From assembly GCA_015067375.1 (NCBI GenBank), contig SVMQ01000028.1, forward strand, positions 1 to 16,068: DNA of 16,068 nucleotides. The letters run 5' to 3'. Shown here one piece after another: positions 1 through 6,149 of this stretch (positions within the stretch are counted from its first letter, which is position 1; the number at the start of each line of letters is the position of its first letter). The notes beneath the pieces are model-generated. The model saw nothing but the letters and a program-made list of their open reading frames with translations, was not told the origin of the DNA and made no database searches. Origin of the DNA: Oscillospiraceae bacterium. GTDB taxonomy: Bacteria > Bacillota > Clostridia > Oscillospirales > Ruminococcaceae. The position numbers were made by a program, and so were the translations under genes.

Positions 1-129
1 ATGGAAGCAAAGCTTTGCAGCCGACTTTTCTTTGCGGGCGAGATAATAGACTGCGATGCCTACACAGGCGGCTTTAACCTGCAGATTGCTTTTTCGACAG
101 GATATGCGGCAGGTATGGCGGCGTTATAA
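1..129 (+). CDS. C-terminal end of HI0933/BaiN-type NAD(P)/FAD-dependent flavoprotein (partial)
   Basis: The reading frame is open from the first base and stops with TAA at 127-129, so only about 42 C-terminal residues are visible. They contain [20 protein letters not shown] followed by an [10 protein letters not shown] stretch. This matches the C-terminal FAD-contacting signature of the HI0933/BaiN (aminoacetone oxidase-like) flavoprotein family, in which an FAGE-x-D-x-D-x-x-x-GGxN segment precedes a final helix. Members of this family often lie just upstream of cmk in Clostridia, which fits the next gene. The substrate of these proteins is generally unknown. The ATG at position 1 is probably an internal methionine, because the family runs to about 400 residues. 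Family confidence is good despite the short fragment. Confidence 0.8.
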   Translation: MEAKLCSRLFFAGEIIDCDAYTGGFNLQIAFSTGYAAGMAAL

Positions 130-213
130 GCAATATTTTACAGCATAATTCACTAAAAGCAGTGTCCCGTTTCGGCATAATCGTGAAATTTGAGTGAAAA
201 TGTAAAAAAGTTC

Positions 214-242
214 TTGCAATTTAAATTCCTTTATGATATAAT
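214..242 (+). promoter_or_regulatory. Sigma-A promoter of the cmk-plsC-ispH/rpsA operon
   Basis: TTGCAA (214-219) and TATAAT (237-242) are separated by 17 bases. TG at 234-235 makes an extended -10 (TGA-TATAAT). Transcription should start near 249, giving a leader of about 95 nt before cmk. Confidence 0.75.
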
Positions 243-255
243 AAATCGTGATAGG

Positions 256-290
256 TTGTAATGGGTGAATTGTACCCTGTTGCAATTTTT
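256..290 (+). terminator. Terminator-like hairpin in the cmk leader (candidate attenuator)
   Basis: TTGTAA (256-261) pairs with TTGCAA (280-285), with one G-U pair. GGGT (263-266) pairs with ACCC (274-277). A small internal loop separates the two stems, and five T follow at 286-290. The structure begins only about 7 nt after the predicted transcription start and lies upstream of the operon, so it could terminate most transcripts early. Whether it is regulated cannot be read from the sequence. Confidence 0.5.
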
Positions 291-343
291 AGTGGTTTAT
301 TACGGCAGAGTATACCGATGCCATTTCAAGGAGTTATTTGCGT

Positions 344-1015
344 ATGAAGCCTTATGTTTCGGTTGCTGTCGATGGGCCTGTCGGCGCAGGCAAAAGCAGT
401 ATCGCGCGTACCGCAGCAAAAATGCTGGGGTATATCTATGTCGATACAGGCGCTCTGTACCGTGCTGTCGGACTTTACTGCCACAGAAACGGCGTGGATA
501 TGGCACAGCCTGATGCGATTGCCTCAGTGCTTCCCGAGATCCATCCCGAGATCCGTCTTATCGACGGAACACAGCATATATACCTCAACAAAGAGGACGT
601 TTCGGAAGAGATAAGACTTCCCGAGATATCCATGGCGGCTTCTGCCGTTTCGGCAGTTTCTGCTGTCAGGGCGGCTCTGCTGGATCTTCAGAGGAATATG
701 GCAAAAACCAACAACGTTATCATGGATGGCAGGGATATCGGCACAGTGGTGCTTCCCGATGCCACAGTAAAGATCTTCCTCACCGCAGCCCCCGAGATAC
801 GCGCCAAGCGCCGCTACGACGAGCTTTGCGCAAAGGGCGTTCAGACAACGTTTGAAGAGGTGCTGGCTGATCTGAATACACGCGACTACAACGATTCCCA
901 CCGCGAGACCGCTCCTCTTAAGCAGGCAGACGACGCGGTGCTGGCAGATACTTCGGCGCTTGATTTTGAGCAGTCCTGTGAGCTTATCTGCAATATAATA
1001 AAGGAGAGGCTGTAA
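344..1015 (+). CDS. cmk: Cytidylate (CMP/dCMP) kinase
   Basis: Cmk phosphorylates CMP and dCMP with ATP in the cytoplasm, supplying pyrimidine nucleotides for RNA, DNA and CDP-lipid synthesis. The 223-residue product has the P-loop GPVGAGKSS at residues 11-19, the CMP-binding DTGALYR at 34-40 and DGRDIG at 128-133, then the KIFLTA strand and a C-terminal lid region. Length is normal for the family (about 220). The ATG at 344 has AAGGAG (328-333) ten bases upstream. An in-frame TTG at 338 would be only four bases from it and would add just Met-Arg, so 344 is preferred, not certain. It is the first gene of an operon: plsC starts on the base after its stop codon. The cmk-plsC-ispH/rpsA order is typical of Clostridia. 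Confidence 0.96.
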   Translation: MKPYVSVAVDGPVGAGKSSIARTAAKMLGYIYVDTGALYRAVGLYCHRNGVDMAQPDAIASVLPEIHPEIRLIDGTQHIYLNKEDVSEEIRLPEISMAASAVSAVSAVRAALLDLQRNMAKTNNVIMDGRDIGTVVLPDATVKIFLTAAPEIRAKRRYDELCAKGVQTTFEEVLADLNTRDYNDSHRETAPLKQADDAVLADTSALDFEQSCELICNIIKERL

Positions 1016-1624
1016 ATGTTTTATGCGTTTCTCCGCAACTGCGCGAGATTATTCTATATCATCGTGTACAAGATCACAGTCATCGGCGCAGAAAATATCC
1101 CGTCCGCAAAGGGCGGCTACATAATCGCTTCCAACCATGTTTCAAACAATGATCCGCCTGTTGTGGGTATCACGTTCAAAGGAAAGTACACCTTTATGGC
1201 AAAGGAAGAGCTTTTCCACAAGAACCCGATATTCACATGGCTGATCACAAAGCTTGGCGCATTCCCCGTGAAAAGGGGCGCAAAGGACGGCGCTCAGGCA
1301 ATAGAAAAGGCGCTTGAAAGCCTGAAAAACGGTCGCATATTCGTCATCTTCCCCGAGGGCACACGCTCCAAGGACGGCGAGCTTGGCAGAGCAAAAAGCG
1401 GTGTTACGCTCATCGCGGCGCAGGCTAAAGCTCCTGTCGTTCCCGTGTTCATCAAATACGGACGCAAGAAGTTCCGCAGACAGATACAGATATCTGTCGG
1501 TGAAATGATACCTGCCGAGAAATTTGATGTGGACATTGAGGACAAGAAGGTACTCAGACAAGTCAGCGCTACGATCATGGATGAGATAGCAAAGCTCAAG
1601 GAGAATGCTCCCGATGTTGATTGA
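1016..1624 (+). CDS. plsC: 1-acyl-sn-glycerol-3-phosphate acyltransferase (PlsC family)
   Basis: This enzyme acylates lysophosphatidic acid to phosphatidic acid at the inner face of the membrane, the second acylation in glycerophospholipid synthesis. The 202-residue product has an N-terminal hydrophobic segment (about residues 5-20) that probably docks to the membrane. It carries the catalytic HX4D motif, H41-VSNN-D46, and the substrate-binding FPEGTRS at 112-118. Length suits the short clostridial form. Its ATG directly follows the cmk stop codon, with AAGGAG at 1001-1006 inside the end of cmk, so translation is probably coupled. Its last 11 bases overlap the start of the next gene. The family is certain; exact acyl-acceptor specificity is inferred from family and context. 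Confidence 0.93.
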   Translation: MFYAFLRNCARLFYIIVYKITVIGAENIPSAKGGYIIASNHVSNNDPPVVGITFKGKYTFMAKEELFHKNPIFTWLITKLGAFPVKRGAKDGAQAIEKALESLKNGRIFVIFPEGTRSKDGELGRAKSGVTLIAAQAKAPVVPVFIKYGRKKFRRQIQISVGEMIPAEKFDVDIEDKKVLRQVSATIMDEIAKLKENAPDVD

Positions 1625-3575
1625 GATAGCTGACAGATCGGGCTTCTGTTTCGGTGTTGAAAGAGCGATAAAGCTCACCGAGGAGTCTGCCGATAAATAC
1701 GGCGAGGTCTGGACGCTGGGGCCGCTCATCCATAACAGGATAGTTACCGACTCCCTCCAAAAACAGGGGATAAAGATAGCCGACGAGGTAGCGCAGGCGG
1801 CAGGAAAACCGCTGGTGATACGCTCTCACGGCGTTACAGAGGAAACAGAAAACGAAGCGCGTGCACTTTGCTCCGTATGCATCGACGCTACCTGTCCCTT
1901 TGTCAAGAAGATACACAAGATAGTTTCGGAGCAGCCCGAGGATTCGGCGGTCATAATTCTTGGCGACAAGACGCACCCCGAGGTCATCGGCATCAAAGGT
2001 CATGCGCGCTGCAGGGTGTTCGTGTGTGCGGATTTTGAAGAGATCCGCGGATTGTATGAGCACAAAGCGCTCTCTCCTGACGAGGATGTGGCACTCGTCA
2101 TACAGACGACCTTCGACCGCGGCAGCTTTCTGGGATATTCTGAGGATATCAGGAAATGCTATAACCGTGTAAAAATATATGACACAATATGCAACGCTAC
2201 CTCAGAAAGGCAGAAGAATGCTGAGGAACTTGCAAAAAGAGCTGCACTGATGATCGTCGTCGGAGGAAAAAGCAGCTCAAACACAGGGAAGCTTGCTGAA
2301 ATATGCGCACGGCACTGCACTACCGTGTTCGTGGAGAACGCCGAAGAACTTCCCAAGCAGCTTTTAAAAGGGCTGCGTTCCGATAGTATTATCGGAATTA
2401 CGGCAGGAGCATCGACCCCTGCCTACACTATAAAGGAGGTTCATGATAGTATGAACGAAGAAATCAAAAACATCAACGAAATTGAGGAGGACTTTGCTGC
2501 CTTGCTCGAGCAGGACCAGTCTTTTACAAGATTATATAACGGCAAAAGAGTTAAGGCAACTGTAGTCAGCATCTCCAAGAAGGAGGCAGTTGTAGAGGTC
2601 GGCGCTAAGCAGACAGGCTACATAGTCCGCGACGAGCTGACTAACGACCCCAACGCAGAGGTTGCTGACGTAGTAAAGGTCGGCGACGTTATCGACGCTA
2701 TCGTTATCAAGGTTGACGATTCCGTTGGTACAGCAGCGCTCTCCAAGAAGCGCGTTGATGCTGCTCTCGGCATGGAGAAGATCGCGGCTTCCAAGGAGGC
2801 TAACGAGACTCTCGAGGGTGCAGTTACAGCAGCAGTTAAGGGCGGCGTTATCGTTATCGCTAACGGCACACGCGTATTCATCCCTGCTTCTCAGACAGGT
2901 GTTCCCCGCAGCGGCAAGCTCGAGGATCTTGTAAAGAAGACTGTACAGTTCAAGGTAATCGAGATCGACGAAAGACGCGGCAGAGTTGTTGGCTCCATCA
3001 GACAGGCTAACAAGGAAGTTCGTGACGCTGAGAAGGCTAAGTTCTGGGAGTCTATCGAGGTTGGTCAGAAGTTCGAGGGCGAGGTTCGCTCCATCGAGGA
3101 TTACGGTGTATTCGTAGACATCGGCGCTGTTGACGGTCTGGTTCGCACATCCGAGCTGACATGGAACAGAGTTGGTCACCCCAAGGATATCGTAAGCATC
3201 GGCGACAAGATCACTGTTATCGTTAAGTCCTACGATCCCGAAAAGAAGAGAGTTTCCCTCTCCGCTAAGGATCCCGATGAGAATCCCTGGACAAAGTTCG
3301 TTGCTGACTACGCTGTTGACGATGTTATCAAGGCAACAGTTGTAAGCATCACAGAGTTCGGTGCTTTCGCTCAGATCATCCCCGGCGTTGACGGTCTGAT
3401 CCACATCTCTCAGATCTCCACCGACAGGATCACAAACATTGCAAGTGTTCTGGCTGTTGGTCAGGAGGTTGATGTTAAGATCATCGACATCGACACTGAG
3501 AAGAGCAGAGTTTCCCTCTCCATCAAGGCTCTCATGGAGGAGTCCGCTCCTGCAGAGGATGCTGACGCTGAGTAA
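1614..3575 (+). CDS. ispH-rpsA: Fused 4-hydroxy-3-methylbut-2-enyl diphosphate reductase (IspH) / ribosomal protein S1
   Basis: The 653-residue product joins two proteins. Residues 1-278 are IspH, the [4Fe-4S] enzyme of the last methylerythritol-phosphate step, which makes IPP and DMAPP. The three cluster cysteines are C12 (GFCFGVERA), C94 (DATCPF) and C193 (CNATSERQ). Active-site residues include H40 (GPLIHN), H72, H121 and E123 (THPE), Q164-T165 and the SSNTGK motif near 222. Residues from about 280 hold four S1 RNA-binding repeats, near 310-378, 400-462, 484-552 and 569-637, with an acidic tail. ATG 1614 is chosen over ATG 1605 because AAGGAG (1598-1603) lies ten bases before 1614 but one base before 1605. 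This fusion is known in Clostridia. An internal ribosome binding site at the junction may also give a free S1 of 374 residues. Confidence 0.95.
   Translation: MLIEIADRSGFCFGVERAIKLTEESADKYGEVWTLGPLIHNRIVTDSLQKQGIKIADEVAQAAGKPLVIRSHGVTEETENEARALCSVCIDATCPFVKKIHKIVSEQPEDSAVIILGDKTHPEVIGIKGHARCRVFVCADFEEIRGLYEHKALSPDEDVALVIQTTFDRGSFLGYSEDIRKCYNRVKIYDTICNATSERQKNAEELAKRAALMIVVGGKSSSNTGKLAEICARHCTTVFVENAEELPKQLLKGLRSDSIIGITAGASTPAYTIKEVHDSMNEEIKNINEIEEDFAALLEQDQSFTRLYNGKRVKATVVSISKKEAVVEVGAKQTGYIVRDELTNDPNAEVADVVKVGDVIDAIVIKVDDSVGTAALSKKRVDAALGMEKIAASKEANETLEGAVTAAVKGGVIVIANGTRVFIPASQTGVPRSGKLEDLVKKTVQFKVIEIDERRGRVVGSIRQANKEVRDAEKAKFWESIEVGQKFEGEVRSIEDYGVFVDIGAVDGLVRTSELTWNRVGHPKDIVSIGDKITVIVKSYDPEKKRVSLSAKDPDENPWTKFVADYAVDDVIKATVVSITEFGAFAQIIPGVDGLIHISQISTDRITNIASVLAVGQEVDVKIIDIDTEKSRVSLSIKALMEESAPAEDADAE
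2432..2453 (+). promoter_or_regulatory. Internal Shine-Dalgarno and in-frame ATG at the IspH/S1 junction
   Basis: AAAGGAGGT (2432-2440) lies ten bases before an in-frame ATG (2451-2453) exactly where IspH ends and S1 begins (M280 of the fusion). Starting there would give a 374-residue S1 protein beginning MNEEIKNINEIEEDF, like a normal S1 N-terminus. It is one of the strongest ribosome binding sites in the window, yet it sits inside an open reading frame. Confidence 0.6.
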
Positions 3576-3590
3576 TTTCAGGTAGTTTTA

Positions 3591-3624
3591 AAGCCGCTTC
3601 CGAAATTTCGGAGGCGGCTTTTTT
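3591..3624 (+). terminator. Rho-independent terminator of the cmk operon
   Basis: AAGCCGCTTCCGAAA is followed directly by its near-perfect inverse TTTCGGAGGCGGCTT (one G-T pair), giving a long stem that runs into six T. It lies 15 bases after the rpsA stop codon. Confidence 0.93.
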
Positions 3625-3656
3625 GTTTGTGAAGTTTTCAGGAACAATGCAATATT

Positions 3657-4001
3657 CTATTTATCCTTGTCCATTTCATATTGCACAAACCTGTCAAGCA
3701 TATCTATCGCCAACTGGCGCGCTGTAGGTTTCAGCTTAGAAAGCTTTGCAACAAGCTGACGTTCGTAATCAATACTGTCAGTGTTGTTTATAGCGCCTAA
3801 CAAAAGGGCATCAGGAGTGGTTTCAAGCGCATCGCATATTCTGACGAGTACATCAATACTTGGGATGGATTTAGCAGTTTCAATACAAGAAATGTATTTA
3901 TCAGACAGTTCTGCTCTTTCGCTGACCTGATATTGCTTCAGTCCCAGTTCTCGTCTACGTCTGGCAATGCGTTTGCCAAGATCTTTATAGTCAACATACA
4001 T
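3657..4001 (-). CDS. XRE-family helix-turn-helix transcriptional regulator
   Basis: The 114-residue cytoplasmic protein has a Cro/C1-type HTH domain at about residues 8-65. The sequence runs LGKRIARRRRELGLKQYQVS, then a turn and recognition helix (SDKYISCIETAKSIPS), then a capping helix (VLVRICDALETTPDALL). A charged helical tail of about 45 residues probably dimerises. The start at 4001 is chosen because GAGGTGAT lies 4-11 bases upstream on the reverse strand. An upstream TTG-type extension to 4079 would run through the promoter region and add a sequence unlike the family. It diverges from the membrane-protein pair at 4188-5380, and its predicted promoter overlaps theirs, so it probably controls that pair and itself. 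That is inference; the ligand and operator are unknown. Confidence 0.88.
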   Translation of the reverse strand: MYVDYKDLGKRIARRRRELGLKQYQVSERAELSDKYISCIETAKSIPSIDVLVRICDALETTPDALLLGAINNTDSIDYERQLVAKLSKLKPTARQLAIDMLDRFVQYEMDKDK

Positions 4002-4049
4002 ACTATCACCTCTGTGATTATGGTAACAGTAATATAACACAAAATAAAC

Positions 4050-4079
4050 ATTGTATAAGCCATAAATACGACTTGACAT
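4050..4079 (-). promoter_or_regulatory. Possible promoter of the XRE regulator gene
   Basis: On the reverse strand ATGTCA (4079-4074; four of six matches to -35) lies 18 bases from TACAAT (4055-4050; five of six). Its -35 covers the -35 of the opposite promoter, so the two promoters would compete or be co-regulated. Confidence 0.35.
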
Positions 4080-4101
4080 TAGAAAATAATCGTGCTATAA
4101 T
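4073..4101 (+). promoter_or_regulatory. Perfect consensus sigma-A promoter with extended -10
   Basis: TTGACA (4073-4078), 17 bases, TATAAT (4096-4101), with TG at 4093-4094 for an extended -10 (TGC-TATAAT). This is one of the two full 12/12 matches to the sigma-A consensus in the window. Predicted transcription start is near 4108. Confidence 0.85.
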
Positions 4102-4114
4102 TAGAAAAAACAAT

Positions 4115-4162
4115 AAAAATCGCACTTAAAGTCATATTGATTATACTTATCGTGCGATTTTT
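4115..4162 (+). terminator. Terminator-like hairpin in the 5' leader of the zinc-ribbon gene
   Basis: AAAAATCGCAC (4115-4125) and GTGCGATTTTT (4152-4162) are perfect 11-bp inverse repeats. An inner stem forms from AAGT-c-ATA (4129-4136) and TATACTT (4142-4148). The right arm ends in a T-run, giving a terminator signature on the forward strand; the A-run on the left gives one on the reverse strand too. It begins about 7 nt after the predicted start of transcription. It could be an attenuator, the 3' end of a roughly 55-nt RNA, or an operator with dyad symmetry. Confidence 0.65.
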
Positions 4163-4187
4163 GGTGAACTGATGGAGGTAATATATT

Positions 4188-4661
4188 ATGGTATGCAGCA
4201 AATGTGGAGCGCAGATGGCAGCAAACGAGCAGTTTTGTCCTGTATGCGGTGAAAGACCTGATATGCATCAGGAAAACAGTGGCGTAAAACCAAGACGCCA
4301 GTATAAGACTGTTTTGTTTGTGATCTTATCAATATGGGTCGGAGGTTGTTTCTTTGGAATAAATGATCTCTACGCAGGATTTAATAAAATGGGGCTGGCA
4401 AGAACAGTTGGGCCTGTTGTCGGCTTGCTTCTGTTGATATTGGGCGGTCAAAGTCAGATATATGCGCTTATGGGAATCGGTCTTGGCTTGCTTGTAATTT
4501 CCTTCTTCATAGGTATATGGGAGCTTTTTATGTTATCCAGTATGGCATACAGACTTGCAAACGGACAAGTAGTTATGATACGTCCGCTTGACTTGAAGCT
4601 TGACCGCAAAGGTGTGGAGCAATACCTTATTAACACCTATGGCTGCGGTCTGAAAGGATAA
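4188..4661 (+). CDS. Zinc-ribbon membrane protein with TM2-like domain, function unknown
   Basis: The 157-residue product starts with a zinc-ribbon of four cysteines (C3, C6, C17, C20; CSKC...CPVC). A polar linker follows, then hydrophobic segments near 41-58, 73-87 and 92-116. The stretch from GCFFGINDLYAGFNKMG (53-69) to IWELFML (110-116) resembles a TM2 domain (a glycine-rich turn with an FYLG-like motif, then a second helix). That likeness is by eye and moderate. After the membrane part come about 40 polar residues. GGAGG (4174-4178) lies nine bases before the ATG. The next gene starts two bases after the stop, so the two are probably translated together and may form a complex. The zinc ribbon should face the cytoplasm. 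The biochemical role is unknown. Confidence 0.8.
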   Translation: MVCSKCGAQMAANEQFCPVCGERPDMHQENSGVKPRRQYKTVLFVILSIWVGGCFFGINDLYAGFNKMGLARTVGPVVGLLLLILGGQSQIYALMGIGLGLLVISFFIGIWELFMLSSMAYRLANGQVVMIRPLDLKLDRKGVEQYLINTYGCGLKG

Positions 4662-4663
4662 AT

Positions 4664-5380
4664 ATGGTGACTTTGGAAGAACAGCTGCTTGATCTCGTAG
4701 CACGTCTTCATGTAGCCGAAAACGATCTGTGCCCTCAATTGGATGATGCGGAAATAAAGCTTGAAAAAGTCAACAAGCGATACAAAAAATTAAAAGGACG
4801 CGAACCTAACCTATGGTTTCAAAGCTTTATAGTAGCTTTGAGCGTTTCGCTGATATTTGCATTGATAATGCAAAATACGCTGCGCGGAAAGCCGAGCAAA
4901 ATAATTGTAGCTGCTTTATGTGTATCAGCTGTGGTAGGGGTAATATTGAACATTCTTCGTGCCAAAGCGGTATACTCGATAAGGAGAAAGCGCGCGGATG
5001 CATGGTGGAACGATACCGGCAAGGAAGCAGCGCTTACGATCAATAATGCGATAGCCAATATGCGGCAGTCGATGTACGAATATGTGGCTGAAAATCCGTT
5101 GTTGGCACAGATACCTGAAAATTGGTGGTCTGAATACGATTGCAAAGCGCTGTATAGTCTGGTGCTGCAGCATAGGGCTTCATCGCTGGCAGAGGCTATC
5201 GCGCTGTATGAGAGCATCCTAGAAAACGCACGCCGCCGCGAGCAAGAAATAGAACGACATTACAGAGAGTGTGAAGCACAGGCGGAAATGCAGCGCAGAT
5301 TGGATCAGGCAGAGCGCGATCGCAGCGCGGCACTTTTTGCATTAGAAGATATCCGTTACCACATTAAACACGGAGATTAA
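4664..5380 (+). CDS. Two-TM coiled-coil membrane protein, function unknown
   Basis: I do not recognise this 238-residue protein. Residues 3-46 are charged and heptad-like (probable coiled coil). Two transmembrane helices follow at about 53-70 and 79-97, joined by a short basic loop (NTLRGKPSK). A region with several tryptophans follows (WWNDTG near 114, ENWWSEYD near 157). The last 60 residues form a strongly charged helix rich in Arg, Glu and Gln (about 180-230). Both termini probably face the cytoplasm, so it could bridge the zinc-ribbon partner and a cytoplasmic target. AAAGGA lies five bases before the ATG, which is two bases after the previous stop. It is last in the pair, ending before a convergent hairpin. 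Real gene: confident. Function: none assigned. Confidence 0.78.
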   Translation: MVTLEEQLLDLVARLHVAENDLCPQLDDAEIKLEKVNKRYKKLKGREPNLWFQSFIVALSVSLIFALIMQNTLRGKPSKIIVAALCVSAVVGVILNILRAKAVYSIRRKRADAWWNDTGKEAALTINNAIANMRQSMYEYVAENPLLAQIPENWWSEYDCKALYSLVLQHRASSLAEAIALYESILENARRREQEIERHYRECEAQAEMQRRLDQAERDRSAALFALEDIRYHIKHGD

Positions 5381-5404
5381 CATTAAGCATTCCTAAATAA
5401 CATC

Positions 5405-5433
5405 ACACCCCTTGCAACTACTGCAAGGGGTGT
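5405..5433. terminator. Hairpin between convergent genes
   Basis: ACACCCCTTGCA (5405-5416) and TGCAAGGGGTGT (5422-5433) are perfect 12-bp inverse repeats with a five-base loop. It lies between the convergent ends of the coiled-coil gene and the flavoprotein gene. The T-tracts on both sides are poor (CGTTATCATT forward, GATGTTATTT reverse), so efficiency is uncertain. Confidence 0.7.
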
Positions 5434-5459
5434 CGTTATCATTGAACATTCTGCCGCAC

Positions 5460-6086
5460 TCAGCGGATAAAGCTTGTGCGGACAGGCTTCTCAGGCTCGG
5501 GGAAGCAGATGCCCTGTGCCTTGCCAACCTCGATACATTTCAGCAGCCACGCCATATTCTTTGCGAGTACGCGTACTGTCTGGATACCCTCCTCGTCCTG
5601 CATTACCTGCTCGCCATTGGAGCCATGCACCTGATTCCAGTACTGCGAGGTCACAACTGGCATACTGCTGATAGTGAAATATTTGTTAAGCTGATCGAAC
5701 GCAGCCGAAGCACCTCCTCTGCGGCAGCTTACTATATTTGCAGCAGGCTTGCCCATGAATGCGGTCTTGCCCGAATAGAATGCCCTGTCCATGAATGCGG
5801 TCATCAGTCCGCTTGCCGCTGCGTAATGAACAGGCGAGCCGAACAGGAAACCATCTGCACTGCGCGCTTTTTCTACAAAGCCGTTTACGCAGTCATCGTC
5901 CATGAAGCAACGTCCAAGACCCTTTGCGCACGCGCCGCAGCCTATGCAGCCGCAAATGGGCTTGTTGCCTATCCAGAATATCTCGGTTTCAATGCCGTTT
6001 TCATTCAGCACCTTTGCAGCCTCGCTGAGCGCTGTATAGGTGCAACCCTTTTTATGAGGGCTTCCGTTTACAAGAAGAACTTTCAT
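5460..6086 (-). CDS. Flavodoxin-fold NAD(P)H-dependent FMN reductase, iron-sulfur flavoprotein-like
   Basis: The 208-residue protein has the FMN-phosphate loop NGSPHKKG (residues 7-14) after a first beta strand (MKVLLV), the pattern of the NADPH-dependent FMN reductase/flavodoxin-like family. It then has a compact cysteine cluster C47-x2-C50-x2-C53-x6-C60, preceded by C45. This matches the CX2CX2CX4-7C motif of archaeal and clostridial iron-sulfur flavoproteins (Isf). A likely role is electron transfer or reduction of quinones, oxygen or small molecules; the substrate is unknown. GSPVHYAAASG (mid-protein) is the usual second flavin contact. The start at 6086 is chosen over 6149 because GGAGGT (6096-6091) lies four bases upstream and the extension overlaps the promoter. 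It seems to be transcribed alone from 6121-6149. Confidence 0.9.
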   Translation of the reverse strand: MKVLLVNGSPHKKGCTYTALSEAAKVLNENGIETEIFWIGNKPICGCIGCGACAKGLGRCFMDDDCVNGFVEKARSADGFLFGSPVHYAAASGLMTAFMDRAFYSGKTAFMGKPAANIVSCRRGGASAAFDQLNKYFTISSMPVVTSQYWNQVHGSNGEQVMQDEEGIQTVRVLAKNMAWLLKCIEVGKAQGICFPEPEKPVRTSFIR

Positions 6087-6120
6087 GTTTACCTCCATCG
6101 ATAGATATAGTAGTACATTT

Positions 6121-6149
6121 ATTATACTACCAAACTCGGAATAATTCAA
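6121..6149 (-). promoter_or_regulatory. Sigma-A promoter of the flavoprotein gene
   Basis: On the reverse strand TTGAAT (6149-6144), 17 bases, TATAAT (6126-6121). The -35 overlaps the stop codon of the upstream membrane-protein gene. The predicted leader is about 28 nt. Confidence 0.7.

Noticed and set aside
265..513. Forward open frame of 82 codons overlapping the cmk start
   Set aside because: It begins in the leader hairpin without a binding site and runs in another frame through conserved cmk sequence.
1142..2063. Reverse-strand open frames of 195 and 155 codons opposite plsC and ispH
   Set aside because: They lie wholly opposite genes with complete catalytic motifs, show no binding site and no family signature.
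2532..3404. Reverse-strand open frame of 290 codons opposite the S1 region
   Set aside because: It is antisense to a strongly conserved coding region; its length comes from biased codon use of rpsA. The product is low-complexity (Asn, Leu, Asp, Cys) with no recognisable domain.
4002..4079. Longer N-terminus for the XRE regulator (26 extra residues)
   Set aside because: The extension is Tyr/Cys-rich and unlike the family, crosses the predicted promoters, and a good binding site precedes the internal ATG at 4001.
5412..6104. Forward open frame of 230 codons opposite the flavoprotein gene
   Set aside because: The reverse frame has an FMN loop, an iron-sulfur motif, a ribosome binding site and a promoter; the forward one has none of these and begins in a hairpin.
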